This document shows positions 14,105 through 22,006 of a stretch of 64,000 bases of DNA, piece by piece. The notes under the pieces were generated by a model, which searched no databases, had not been told where the DNA came from, and saw only the letters and a list, made by a program, of their open reading frames with translations. The DNA is from Numida meleagris (Eukaryota; Chordata; Aves; Galliformes; Numididae). The stretch lies in assembly GCF_002078875.1 (NCBI RefSeq), contig NC_034409.1, positions 100,969,584 through 101,033,583 on the forward strand, written 5' to 3'. The stretch's first letter is position 1, and every line of letters begins with the position of its first letter. A program made the translations under genes and the position numbers.

Positions 14105-15219
14105 TATGGAAAGCCATATTCTCTCATTGTCTATGGACTGGCACAAACTTTAATTATGCAAATGCTGGCGTACTGCTGTGGATGGACCTGCTATCCTTCA
14201 GCTTTGTCTTCCCGCCTTATCAGTGATTTGAGCACTACAAACCCATCAGAGGCCATTTAGGAGAGGTTCCCATTCATAGCGGGATTTCTTTGATGTCTTT
14301 TTATCCAAATGCAAATAATTGCTATTGGCTGGGGTAAGGGAAAATTATGTGAGAGCACTGACTGAAACGCCCACTGCCACTAGTCTGGTTGAAAGGATGG
14401 TAGAACCAAGCTCAAATCAAAAAAGCCAGTGGAAGTATGCAGAAGGCACAAAGAGCAACTACTCATAGAAACTACCTGCTCCATGAAGATTTCCACTTTT
14501 TCTAGCCTCTGGATTAGATGTCACCACAATGGCATTAAAGTGGATAAGAGAAATGGACAGGAACATTGGAATGACAAAGATGCTTTAGAAGAAATAATTA
14601 AAGAATGACATTCTAGTTATCTGTGGAGTTGACTTTTTCCTATTTCTTACTCTTTACAGGTAGAGAATATGGCTTCATTTTTATATAAAACTGTTCTCTG
14701 AAACAATAGCAGCCGTGAATGACTTAGTTAAAGCTCCTTTTCTAATCCTGTGTTTTGCCCTTTGTGAGGTAGGTAAGCCCTGACCAATTATTTTAAGCTA
14801 ACTTTTCCACTCCCCTTTGTCTTCTCTTCCTACATGTGGGGACTTGATCAGTACCACAATATAAATCCAAAAGAAGGGAGAATTAACCAACCCCAAAATG
14901 TTTGCTTCAACATGCTTTGGCCACTGCTCATGTTTTAATTCATAACTTTTAAAAAAGGAAGTTATAATACCCTAGGGCCTTCTCTGCTGAAGATGAGTGA
15001 GTGACATTGGTCTGCTATCCTACCAAATCTGCAGTTGGCAGGGTAGTTTTAGGATGCAACGCCAACTAACGTTATTTGCACTGTCCCACCTCAATGGATC
15101 CTCACCATAAATTTTGAACGCAAGACGTATGCGCTACCTCTAACACTCTTATTTTCAGTGCATTGTTCTGAAGGAAAAAAAAATAAAATAAAAAAATTAG
15201 CTTTCCCAACTTATACTAT

Positions 15220-15961
15220 TTAACTGCAGTCCGTAACATTGCAGAAGTCTATCAGGTGCTTTGGTTTCTTGGAAGGCTCACAGCTTTCTTGTGGCAGCAC
15301 GCCGCCGTCGTAAGAAATACATTTCAACAACCTCTTTTTGAAACCTTTCCCGCACGTCTTAGAGCAAGGCGACCAGTCCCCCAGCTGCCACTGTGGGCAG
15401 GGAATATCAGCACAGGGACGGATATCACTGGGCTTCAGCTCCCGGGCACAGTCAGTGGCCGGCCGCCCCCGGGGGTCCCGACACTCCACGGCCCGCCGCT
15501 GCCAGCCCGAGCCACACGACTTGGAGCACTCGCCCCACTCCTCAATGACCCACTCAGAGGAGATGATCTCCTTGATGGCATTGAAAGACTCTTTCTTTTT
15601 ACTGGGCACCTTCTCTGATGCGGGCTGAGCAGGCTTCTTCACAAAATAGGTGAACTTGATCTTGGGCTGTGGCAAGTCCCCCACTGTGAGGACTTGGATG
15701 GTAAGAGGCTCCTTTAGAGGGCTGAAACTGCGGATCCTCTCCAGAGCGGCAGAGGAGCCACTGTATCTCAGCACGCTGCCCTTGTAGGTGATGTCCTGCT
15801 CCAGCGTCGACAGAGTGTAATCACCATTGAGGACATAGGTGCCATCTGCAGCTTTGATGGCCAGGAAGCTGCCGTCGTGCCTGGCACCTCTGTGGTTCCG
15901 CTGCTTCACCTCAATATTGGTCGCCCCAGCTGGAATGGTGACCACGTCATGGTAGCCCGGT
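15220..15961 (-). CDS. ADAMTS1: ADAMTS1 exon 9: spacer and two C-terminal TSP1 repeats
   Basis: 742 nt including TAA, residues 676-922. The acceptor is TTGAGCAG|ACCGGG. The spacer begins [20 protein letters not shown]. Two TSP1 repeats follow: [17 protein letters not shown], and [17 protein letters not shown] ending FCNVTDCS. The linker between spacer and TSP1 (about residues 785-800) seems longer than in the human protein as I remember it. Shorter versions starting at upstream ATG-like codons near 16056 are intronic read-through, not real starts. Confidence 0.96.
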
Positions 15962-18900
15962 CTGCTCAAGAGAAAAAAGAAAGGCTGAGTTCTCCGCTCA
16001 ACCATGGGACAGGGAAGGAGCTGCCTCACACAAGGCTGAATTTCATGTGAAGCCAAAGCATGAAGCTCGCAAGTTGCTGACCTAATCGAATGAATGGATT
16101 AACAGATTTGCACATCCCACCTTAGTGCTGTGGCAAAGGCATGTCCCATGTAATGGGTTTCCTTTAACACTGAGATCTGACTGTGAGTCATCAGTCAACT
16201 GTTTTTGACAGAACAAATCTCAGTTCCAATGATAAACTGAGACGGTACCTCACTGACTTGGAAACCAGAGATCTACACCCACAAAACATTCCCCAGAACA
16301 AAATAGCAGCTGCAGTCATGCACTCACTTTGCTCTAACAAGTGTGCCAGACACTTTTTTGCAAGTGGATCCATTGCCACCGCAGATACCACATTTGTCAA
16401 ACTTCTTATTGGAGCCTATCATCCGGTCGCAGCCAGCCTTCACGCACTGTCCCTGGACGCACACAGAGGTGGAGTCGGGGCTACACGGGGTGCCATCCAC
16501 AACCTTCACAGGAAACAAGCAGGAGGGCATTCAATTAGAATTGCAATTAGAAATTGCAGAATGCAGATGCATACAAAATGGAGAATATAATAAGAGGGAA
16601 AGCCTGCAGCACCCAGATTTTCAAGGCTTTTCAAACTAGAAACCAAAGCAGCCTGTAGATGATTCTTCAGCTCATTTGAAAAAAAAATAATAATAATGCC
16701 ATGGTGATAAAAGAAAACAAGTAGTTTCGGTTTTTATTAACACCCACCCCACTCCAAAAGAAGTCCACAGAACTGTAATTTTTTTTATCAAAGAACATTT
16801 TTCTTCTCATGTCACTAGAAGTAAGAGTAAAAGAAATTACAGAACCAAAACTGCTTTTGTGTCCAATCAATCCGTTCCTTCCAGGAGTACTCCTCTACAA
16901 TAAATATCTGTGTCATCACCCTGGCAGTTACTGGCTCTCAACATCTAGTGACAGTGAGTTCAAGTAGCTATGCAAGATGAGTTATTTTTCCTTTTGTTTA
17001 TTTTAAGCTGTCAGCGTATTAGTAACTGCTATGACAAAGCACTGATATTTTGGCAAGGAACCATCAGAATTCTCCAAACGTATCTTAGCGTAATCAAACT
17101 GGTGGAAGGAGAGTGAAGGAAACTAGGGTGGAGGGGGTAGAAGAGGTGGTTCGTGTGAAAACTGCAAGGATTGTGCCAGAGTATTTAAAGCATGCTTGCA
17201 CTGATCGGACTGTACATGTAAGGAGAAGAAAAGGAAGAATACAGCTTAAATACAAGATGAGCATGATCTCATATTTATGATTTAGCTTAAATAAAAGAAG
17301 AACATAATCTCAGATTTCTACACTCCTTGACTCTTCACAAGGAATGGGAGAAATTAGAAATCCTATTTTTCAGGAGGATGAGAGATTACTTTCAAATACC
17401 TTTGGCTGTAAAACAAAGAAGTATCCAGTTCCTTTTGCTCTGCAGACCAGTTTGCATCTGTCCTTTGGAGACACACCAGCGTACTTGGGTGTCCACTCCA
17501 CTGCAGGTCCACTTCCAAAAGCAGACTTGGAAAACTCATTGTGCTTCTCACATTGTTCCTCTCTAAAGGTTTTGCCTGCAGGCAGAGGAAAGACAGGTGG
17601 ACATTAGATCATCTCCGTACATGGTCTTCCTTCAGAAGATCCCCTCCCTTCACCTCAAAAATGGGGAAAAGATTACCGTTGTTATCTGGACAGTCCTCTA
17701 TGTTGCACGACCTGTACTGCACCCGCTTCCCCTCACAGTACTTCCCCCCGTTCCGAGGAACAGGGTTGTCACACTCCCTGAAAGAGTACTGCACGCCGCC
17801 ACCGCAGCTCCGGGAGCACTCTCCCCACGCTCCCCAGGACCCCCAGCTGCCATGCACTGGGGTCTGAAAGGACAAGCAGAAGGAGACCAAAACAGTTAGA
17901 TAAAACCACAAAAACCTTGACACAAACAGCTCGTAAAAGAAAAAAAAAACAAAAAAAAACGACTTCTAAGCTTGCAGAATACTTACATCATAATGCTTCT
18001 TCTCAGTTTTATTCACACACTTGCCATTCATGCACCATTTCCCTTCCCCACAACTGGTACCATCCGCCCAAGGGAAGTGTTTGGTTTGGCAGACGAGCAG
18101 TCCTCCCGAAGTACCGGTACACCACAGAGTTGTGCACGTACTGGCTGCATCAGGGCAGTGCTTGGATTCATCTCCAAAAGTGAACTGGCACTGTCTGTTG
18201 GCATCATACAGCGTGCCGGGCAGGTCAGAAGGAAGCTGGATTGGTCTGTGGGGCTTGTCCAACAAACACTCACCTGAAAAGGAATAGAAAAGGAAAATAG
18301 AGCAGATGGTGCTGTCAGAGAGTTCAGTTTTAAAAGGGAAAAATGTATTTGCTTCTCTGAAACCACATTTGCATCGCAGCAAGAGCTTTCCAGCCAATCT
18401 GTGCCACCATTTTTGTAAAACTAAGGGCCTTCTAAAATCACTGGCAGCATGCAAAAGGTTAATGCTGTTCTTAGCAGAAAGCACACCATTAATTAAAAGG
18501 GAAAAAAAAGAAAAGCAAAGCAGTAAAACACAAGAGCATGAATGCCACATGAACGGAAAGTTTAATCATCTTACCATGACCGTTATCCAAAAATGTTGTA
18601 ATCATGTAGGCACTACATGGAGACCAGGGTTGGCTGCGATCCAGGTTGGAAAGCATGGATGCCATCATGTGGAAATCCCGGCTTATTCCATTAATGCCAG
18701 CACACTGCTTTGCATCGTCATGAGGCATGTTAAACACGTGGCCTTAGGAAAAGGGAAAAAAAAAAAGAAAGAAAAAAAGTTTGTGATTTCAGCAAGTCTG
18801 TCCTTTGCATTACCAATGCTATTGTAACTCTAGAGCTACTTGTAGTCTGGTCTTTAAATACTGAAAGAATAGTGGGATCTCAACAGTGCCAAGTTTCAAG

Positions 18901-20758
18901 CAGATTACAGAGCATCTTCTCTCTCCTCACAGGCTATTTTCCTGCAATCTCAGTCCAACACAGCTCTCGTAGACAATGCAGCGTGGCCTGGAACTGATTT
19001 CAGCAGTGGAACCCTGCTGCACGGCCAGGCTGTGCTGCTCTCAACCTTGCCAAGGCAGCACGGGGTGCCCAGTGCCTAAGGAGCTGGGAGCTTCCAGCCT
19101 CACTGCAATGAGCTGCCTGCAATTAATCAGTTGAAATCACATTTTAGAGCATCAAGTACCTAGCTCGTGGGCTGTTGTGAAGGCAGCCTGCAAGCCGTCG
19201 TCCTCTATGATAGAGCAACTGCGGTTTAGATCACAAACGGTTCCCACATCGGCCATCCCAAGAGTATCACATGTCTTGGCACCACAGAGGTCCTGCAAAA
19301 AAAGGCAGTTCATTATTAATCAGATCAGAGCCTTCACCTTGGCAAGAACCATCCCACCCTGGCAGCTTGCCTTCACTTATGGAAAGAGCATAAATATTCA
19401 GCACTTCAATGGGTACGATGGCAAAAATCTGTCTTTGGAACATACACAGGGCTTACACGTAGAAGCAGGATGCATAATTTCCATACTGACTCTGCTAAAA
19501 ATATACAGCAGAAACACACTGCGTATCACAGAATATCCCAAGTTGGAAGGGACCCATAAGGATCACCGAGTCCAACTCCTACACTGTAAGCTTCACCTGA
19601 TACAGCACAAAGGATACTGAACGCTGAACAACAGAAATTCATTTCATCTGCAGACTGCTTTGTGGAGCCTGCAGTGCCTCCAAATACTTTTTGGGGTTGC
19701 TCAGGGGGTGGGGAGCTAGAGGCAGCGGGGTGGACTCGGCCTCCTCGTCCCTCACCTGCCTGGTGAAGAGGATGGCAGTGTCGTAGTGCTCAGCGTGCCG
19801 GTCACTGGGCGGGTTGTGCTGCTTCTGCCAGCTGCAGAAGTTGCGCAGCGTCAGGGCGGCGTTGGAGGAGATGTCAGGTCCTTTGCGCTCCTCGTAGATG
19901 ACCATGATCTTCACCACCACCAGGCTGATGGAGTTGCGGATGCTGGGGTGCTTGTAGAGCTTGGCCGCCACCGAGAGCAGCGTCAGGAGGTAGTGCTTCA
20001 GTCCGCTGCCGTGGAACTCGGCCATCGACTGGTCGGCCACCAGCATGGTCTCCACGTAGCGGGGGCTGGAGACGAATCTTTTTTTCCTTTTGCTCCCCGT
20101 TTCTGCATTGAAAAAGGGAGGGAGAGAGCGCGCACGTGAGCAACGCACGAAAACTCCGCGCCCGAGGGCAGCGCCCACAGCCCCGCTCCCACCCGCGCTC
20201 GGTACCTGCGTGCCCCGAGGGCTCCGGCTCCGGCTCGGTCGCGTCAGCCCCCGCCCCCGGCTCGGTCACGGCGCAGCGGGATGCGACGGGGGCGCGGGGA
20301 CCGCGGCGGCGGAGGAGGTGGGGGCCGAGGCGCTGCCCCGCGGCGCCGGGCGCGGGCTGGATGAGGTACTCGCGGCCCCGCAACGAGAAGGCGCCGCGCA
20401 TCCCCGCGCACAGGCTGAGGGCGGCGGCCGAGTTGGGGTCCCGGTTGACGGTGCCGGAGTAGAAGCAGCGGGCGAGGTCGTCCACCGGCGGCGGCGGCGA
20501 GGAGGAAGAGGGCGGCGGCGGCCCGCCCAGGTACTGCAGGGTGAAGTCCCGGGCCAGGAAGCTGCTGTCGGGCTCCAGCTCCAGCGTCAGCCGCTCCCCG
20601 AAGGCCTCCAGGCGGAAGCGCTCCCGGCCGCCGGCAGCGCCCAGGCGGCGCGGCAGCACCACGGCCTGGCGGGTGGCGGGGCGCTGGGCGCTGCACAGCC
20701 CCAGCAGCCCCAGCAGCGCGGCCAGCACGGGCGGCGGCGGGCGGGCGCCGGCCCTCAT
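15220..20758 (-). CDS. ADAMTS1: ADAMTS1: secreted metalloprotease with thrombospondin repeats (9 coding exons, complete)
   Basis: Nine coding exons join with GT-AG introns and compatible phases into 2769 nt, a 922-residue protein plus TAA; mammalian ADAMTS1 is about 967. The protein is a secreted zinc endopeptidase that cleaves aggrecan and versican in the extracellular matrix, with known roles in ovulation, vascular and kidney development. Visible domains: signal peptide about 1-24; prodomain to R193, ending in a furin-type KRKKR site; metalloprotease about 194-400 with HELGH at 342-346, the third zinc ligand in HD at 352-353, and a downstream HMMASM Met-turn; disintegrin-like 401-496; central TSP1 about 500-558; Cys-rich 559-675; spacer about 676-800; two C-terminal TSP1 repeats (about 813-863 and 867-921). 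All catalytic residues are intact, with no frameshift or internal stop. The start is the first ATG in this frame, directly before a hydrophobic signal sequence. ADAMTS5 lies upstream on the same strand. Confidence 0.97.
16328..16503 (-). CDS. ADAMTS1: ADAMTS1 exon 8: cysteine-rich domain, second part
   Basis: 176 nt, phase 0 to 2. It encodes [20 protein letters not shown] and then [20 protein letters not shown]. The acceptor CTGTGAAG|GTTG has a weaker pyrimidine tract than its neighbours; the donor is GCAAA|GTGAGT. Same length and phases as ADAMTS5 exon 58176-58351. Confidence 0.95.
16504..17399 (-). other. ADAMTS1: ADAMTS1 intron 7 (896 bp)
   Basis: Longest ADAMTS1 intron. AT-rich, with GT-AG ends and no recognisable gene or transposable element. 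The remaining introns are short: 103, 463, 417, 301, 123, 101 and 366 bp for introns 1-6 and 8. Confidence 0.85.
17400..17575 (-). CDS. ADAMTS1: ADAMTS1 exon 7: cysteine-rich domain, first part
   Basis: 176 nt, phase 1 to 0. The splice sites are CTGCAG|GCAAAA and CCAAAG|GTATTT. It begins [10 protein letters not shown] and includes [20 protein letters not shown] and [14 protein letters not shown]. Exactly the same length and phase as ADAMTS5 exon 59174-59349. Confidence 0.96.
17677..17863 (-). CDS. ADAMTS1: ADAMTS1 exon 6: central thrombospondin type-1 repeat
   Basis: 187 nt, phase 0 to 1. It encodes [20 protein letters not shown], a WxxW C-mannosylation-type motif followed by the CSRSCGG O-fucosylation-type motif, then [17 protein letters not shown]. 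The central TSP1 contributes to matrix and sulphated-glycan binding. The acceptor is TTTCAG|ACCCCA and the donor is AACG|GTAATC. Confidence 0.96.
17987..18273 (-). CDS. ADAMTS1: ADAMTS1 exon 5: disintegrin-like domain
   Basis: 287 nt, residues 401-496. It begins [20 protein letters not shown] and has the regular cysteine pattern of ADAMTS disintegrin-like domains (no RGD, so not a classical integrin-binding loop). An N-glycosylation sequon NKT lies at 488-490, near the end at KKHYD. The donor is the perfect consensus GTAAGT. Its counterpart in ADAMTS5 (61439-61722) is 284 nt in the same phase. Confidence 0.96.
18575..18742 (-). CDS. ADAMTS1: ADAMTS1 exon 4: zinc site completion and Met-turn
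   Basis: 168 nt, phase 1 to phase 1. It completes [12 protein letters not shown], with the third zinc-binding histidine at residue 352, then [13 protein letters not shown], the metzincin Met-turn region, and ends [10 protein letters not shown]. The acceptor is CCTAAG|GCCACG and the donor is CATG|GTAAGA. All catalytic ligands are present. Confidence 0.96.
19160..19292 (-). CDS. ADAMTS1: ADAMTS1 exon 3: catalytic domain to the zinc site
   Basis: 133 nt, residues 301-344 plus the first base of Gly345. The acceptor is TTTGCAG|GACCTC and the donor is GAGCTAG|GTACTT. It encodes [20 protein letters not shown] and ends inside the zinc-binding motif at AHEL, so the HELGH motif is split across the intron 3 boundary. 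Confidence 0.96.
19293..19755 (-). other. ADAMTS1: ADAMTS1 intron 2 (463 bp) with a CR1 remnant
   Basis: GT-AG intron between catalytic-domain exons 2 and 3. The exon-2 reading frame runs on into the intron for about 38 codons before a stop, so an unspliced transcript would encode a truncated enzyme lacking the zinc site. It holds a short CR1 tail (19525-19580). Confidence 0.85.
19525..19580 (-). mobile_element. Short CR1 3' tail inside ADAMTS1 intron 2
   Basis: ATCACAGAATATCCCAAG, then TTGGAAGGGACCCATAAGGA and TCACCGAGTCCAACTCC: the complement of a diverged CR1 3' end of about 56 bp. It lies in the same orientation as the host transcript. Confidence 0.85.
19756..20102 (-). CDS. ADAMTS1: ADAMTS1 exon 2: furin site and start of catalytic domain
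   Basis: 347 nt, residues 185-300. The acceptor is AATGCAG|AAACG and the donor is AGGCAG|GTGAGG. It begins [10 protein letters not shown], so the proprotein-convertase cleavage site is at R193|F194, followed by the reprolysin-family start [17 protein letters not shown]. It ends at DTAILFTRQ, at the same place as in mammalian ADAMTS1. Intron 1 is only 103 bp. Confidence 0.96.
20206..20758 (-). CDS. ADAMTS1: ADAMTS1 exon 1: signal peptide and prodomain
   Basis: 553 coding nt, residues 1-184, ending in phase 1 at CGCAG|GTACC. The ATG at 20758-20756 has G at -3. The hydrophobic core [14 protein letters not shown] marks the signal peptide. The prodomain has Cys98, Cys117 and Cys162; Cys162 is the likely cysteine-switch residue that holds the enzyme latent. 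A low-complexity proline/serine run (residues 80-91) and a Glu/Pro run (175-180) make this region hard to align. Base composition is extremely GC-rich because the exon sits in the promoter CpG island. Confidence 0.95.
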
Positions 20759-21161
20759 CGCGGCGCGGCGGCGCGGCGGCTGCGGGCGGTCGCTGAGGCT
20801 GAGCGAGCGGTGCGCGGCGGTGCGCTCGCGGCGCGGGGCTCTCTCCCGGCGGAGGGGCGGCCGCGGGTCCGCGATCACTGCGGGGGCGGCGGAGACTTTC
20901 CCATGGCCGGCTTTTCGGGAGGGGTCTGCCAGAGGGTCCCGCTCTGCGGCTTTCCGCTCTCCGCTCGCTGCCGTTCCTTTCCCTTCGGCTCTCCGAGCTC
21001 CGGTCGCTCGCTCCCGCGAAAGCCCCGGGACGGCCTCGCGTGCGCTTCCACTGCGCGGGGCCGAGCGGTCTCCCCCTCCTGCGAGCGGGCGGCGGGGACG
21101 GAACGAAGGCGGCCCGCGAGCCCCCGACCCTCCGCCGCAAACCGGACGCCTCCGCCGAGCG
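20759..21161 (-). other. ADAMTS1: Probable ADAMTS1 5' leader and core promoter
   Basis: GC-rich stretch immediately upstream of the ATG. The coding frame stays open upstream (to about 20878) without another in-frame ATG, which supports the start at 20758. It contains a short upstream ORF in another frame (20875-20904). How much is transcribed is unknown, because no start-site signal is decisive and a gap begins at 21162. Confidence 0.55.
20875..20904 (-). promoter_or_regulatory. Nine-codon upstream ORF in ADAMTS1 leader
   Basis: On the minus strand GCCATGG gives an ATG in strong Kozak context (G at -3, G at +4), followed by MGKSPPPPQ and a TGA stop at 20877-20875, about 117 bases before the main ATG. 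If included in the mRNA it could reduce ADAMTS1 translation. Functional only if the transcription start lies upstream of 20904. Confidence 0.5.
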
Positions 21162-21362
21162 NNNNNNNNNNNNNNNNNNNNNNNNNNNNNNNNNNNNNNN
21201 NNNNNNNNNNNNNNNNNNNNNNNNNNNNNNNNNNNNNNNNNNNNNNNNNNNNNNNNNNNNNNNNNNNNNNNNNNNNNNNNNNNNNNNNNNNNNNNNNNNN
21301 NNNNNNNNNNNNNNNNNNNNNNNNNNNNNNNNNNNNNNNNNNNNNNNNNNNNNNNNNNNNNN
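21162..21362. other. Assembly gap (201 N)
   Basis: Run of N bases inside the CpG island, about 400 bp upstream of the ADAMTS1 start codon. Several nominal open frames cross this gap and are artefacts. Confidence 1.
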
Positions 21363-21894
21363 GCTCCCCCACCGCCCTCGACGGGGCGGGACGGGGCGCG
21401 GTGCGGTGCGGCGGGCAGGGCCGGGGTCCGAGCCAGAGCCCGAGCTCGAGCCGGGCTGCCGGGCAGGGGGACGCATCCAGCCCCCGCCCGCCGCTCCGTG
21501 CTCCCCCGGCTGGGCTCGGGGTCCCGTTGCCTCTTGGTTGTGATTTTCCTTTTCGTTTTTCCCCCTCAGTTTTTATTTCTTTTTCCTCTTGAATGAATCC
21601 TTGTCCGTGCGCAGCCTTAATGGCTACAGTCAGCCGTGCACCTGTAGTTCTGGGAAATGGTTCCTTATAAATCACTTAAATAGAGGCATCTACGTAGATG
21701 CAGGCAGGGTTGTTCCCCGAGGCTGCCCCAGCGGTACAGCTAATCCACATTGTAGCATGCAGCCTCATCAGCAATGCGCCTTTCTCCTCTCTGAGGCCTT
21801 ACTGAGGATCAGGGCAAAGAAGTGGTGAGCAAACGTGGTAACAGAAACAGAAGTGCTGTACCTATCGGTGACGGATCATTCAGTGCCAGGCAGT

Positions 21895-22006
21895 GCCGTG
21901 CTTTATGTCAAGGCAAAGCTCACAGGCTGGAGGCAGAGCAGCATGCATTAATGCTGTGCTTTATGCCAAAGCAAAGCTCACAGGCTGGAGGCAGAGCAGC
22001 ATGCAT
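21895..22006. repeat. Tandem duplication, two copies, period 58 bp
   Basis: GTGCTTTATGTCAAGGCAAA (copy 1 from 21898) and GTGCTTTATGCCAAAGCAAA (copy 2 from 21956) are both followed by identical GCTCACAGGCTGGAGGCAGA and GCAGCATGCAT. About 51 bp of each copy align with two mismatches. It lies about 1.1-1.25 kb upstream of the ADAMTS1 ATG. Confidence 0.95.

Larger units (their letters stand above)
13880..15219 (-). other. ADAMTS1: Probable ADAMTS1 3' untranslated region
   Basis: AT-rich noncoding DNA immediately after the ADAMTS1 stop codon. Two AATAAA hexamers lie on the minus strand (complements at 14011-14016 and 13880-13885), implying a 3'UTR of roughly 1.2 or 1.35 kb, similar to what I recall for mammalian ADAMTS1. 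It contains AUUUA pentamers on the transcript strand (for example near 13913, 13990 and 14863) and a Pumilio-type TGTATATA at 14097-14104. Such elements are common in inducible, short-lived mRNAs. The exact 3' end is inferred. Confidence 0.72.
20130..21540. promoter_or_regulatory. ADAMTS1: CpG island spanning ADAMTS1 promoter, 5'UTR and exon 1
   Basis: Abrupt change from AT-rich flanks to very GC-rich, CpG-dense sequence with many GGCGGG/GGGCGG (GC-box/Sp1-type) words. It covers the start codon, the presumed transcription start and upstream promoter. No TATA box is apparent between 20900 and 21161. Part of the island is unsequenced (21162-21362), so the transcription start may be hidden. The extents are judged by eye. 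Confidence 0.85.

Noticed and set aside
15962..16056. Alternative ADAMTS1 N-terminus extending exon 9 upstream
   Set aside because: These codons are intron 8. A good acceptor at 15961 joins exon 8 in phase and matches the family sequence.
17917..18827. Plus-strand open frames opposite ADAMTS1 exons 4-5
   Set aside because: Antisense shadows of real coding exons, with no independent support.
20090..21596. Very long open frames on the plus strand and on other minus frames across the CpG island (up to 500 codons, including N)
   Set aside because: GC-rich DNA lacks stop codons by composition, and the frames run through the assembly gap. The real coding frame is the minus-strand ADAMTS1 exon 1.
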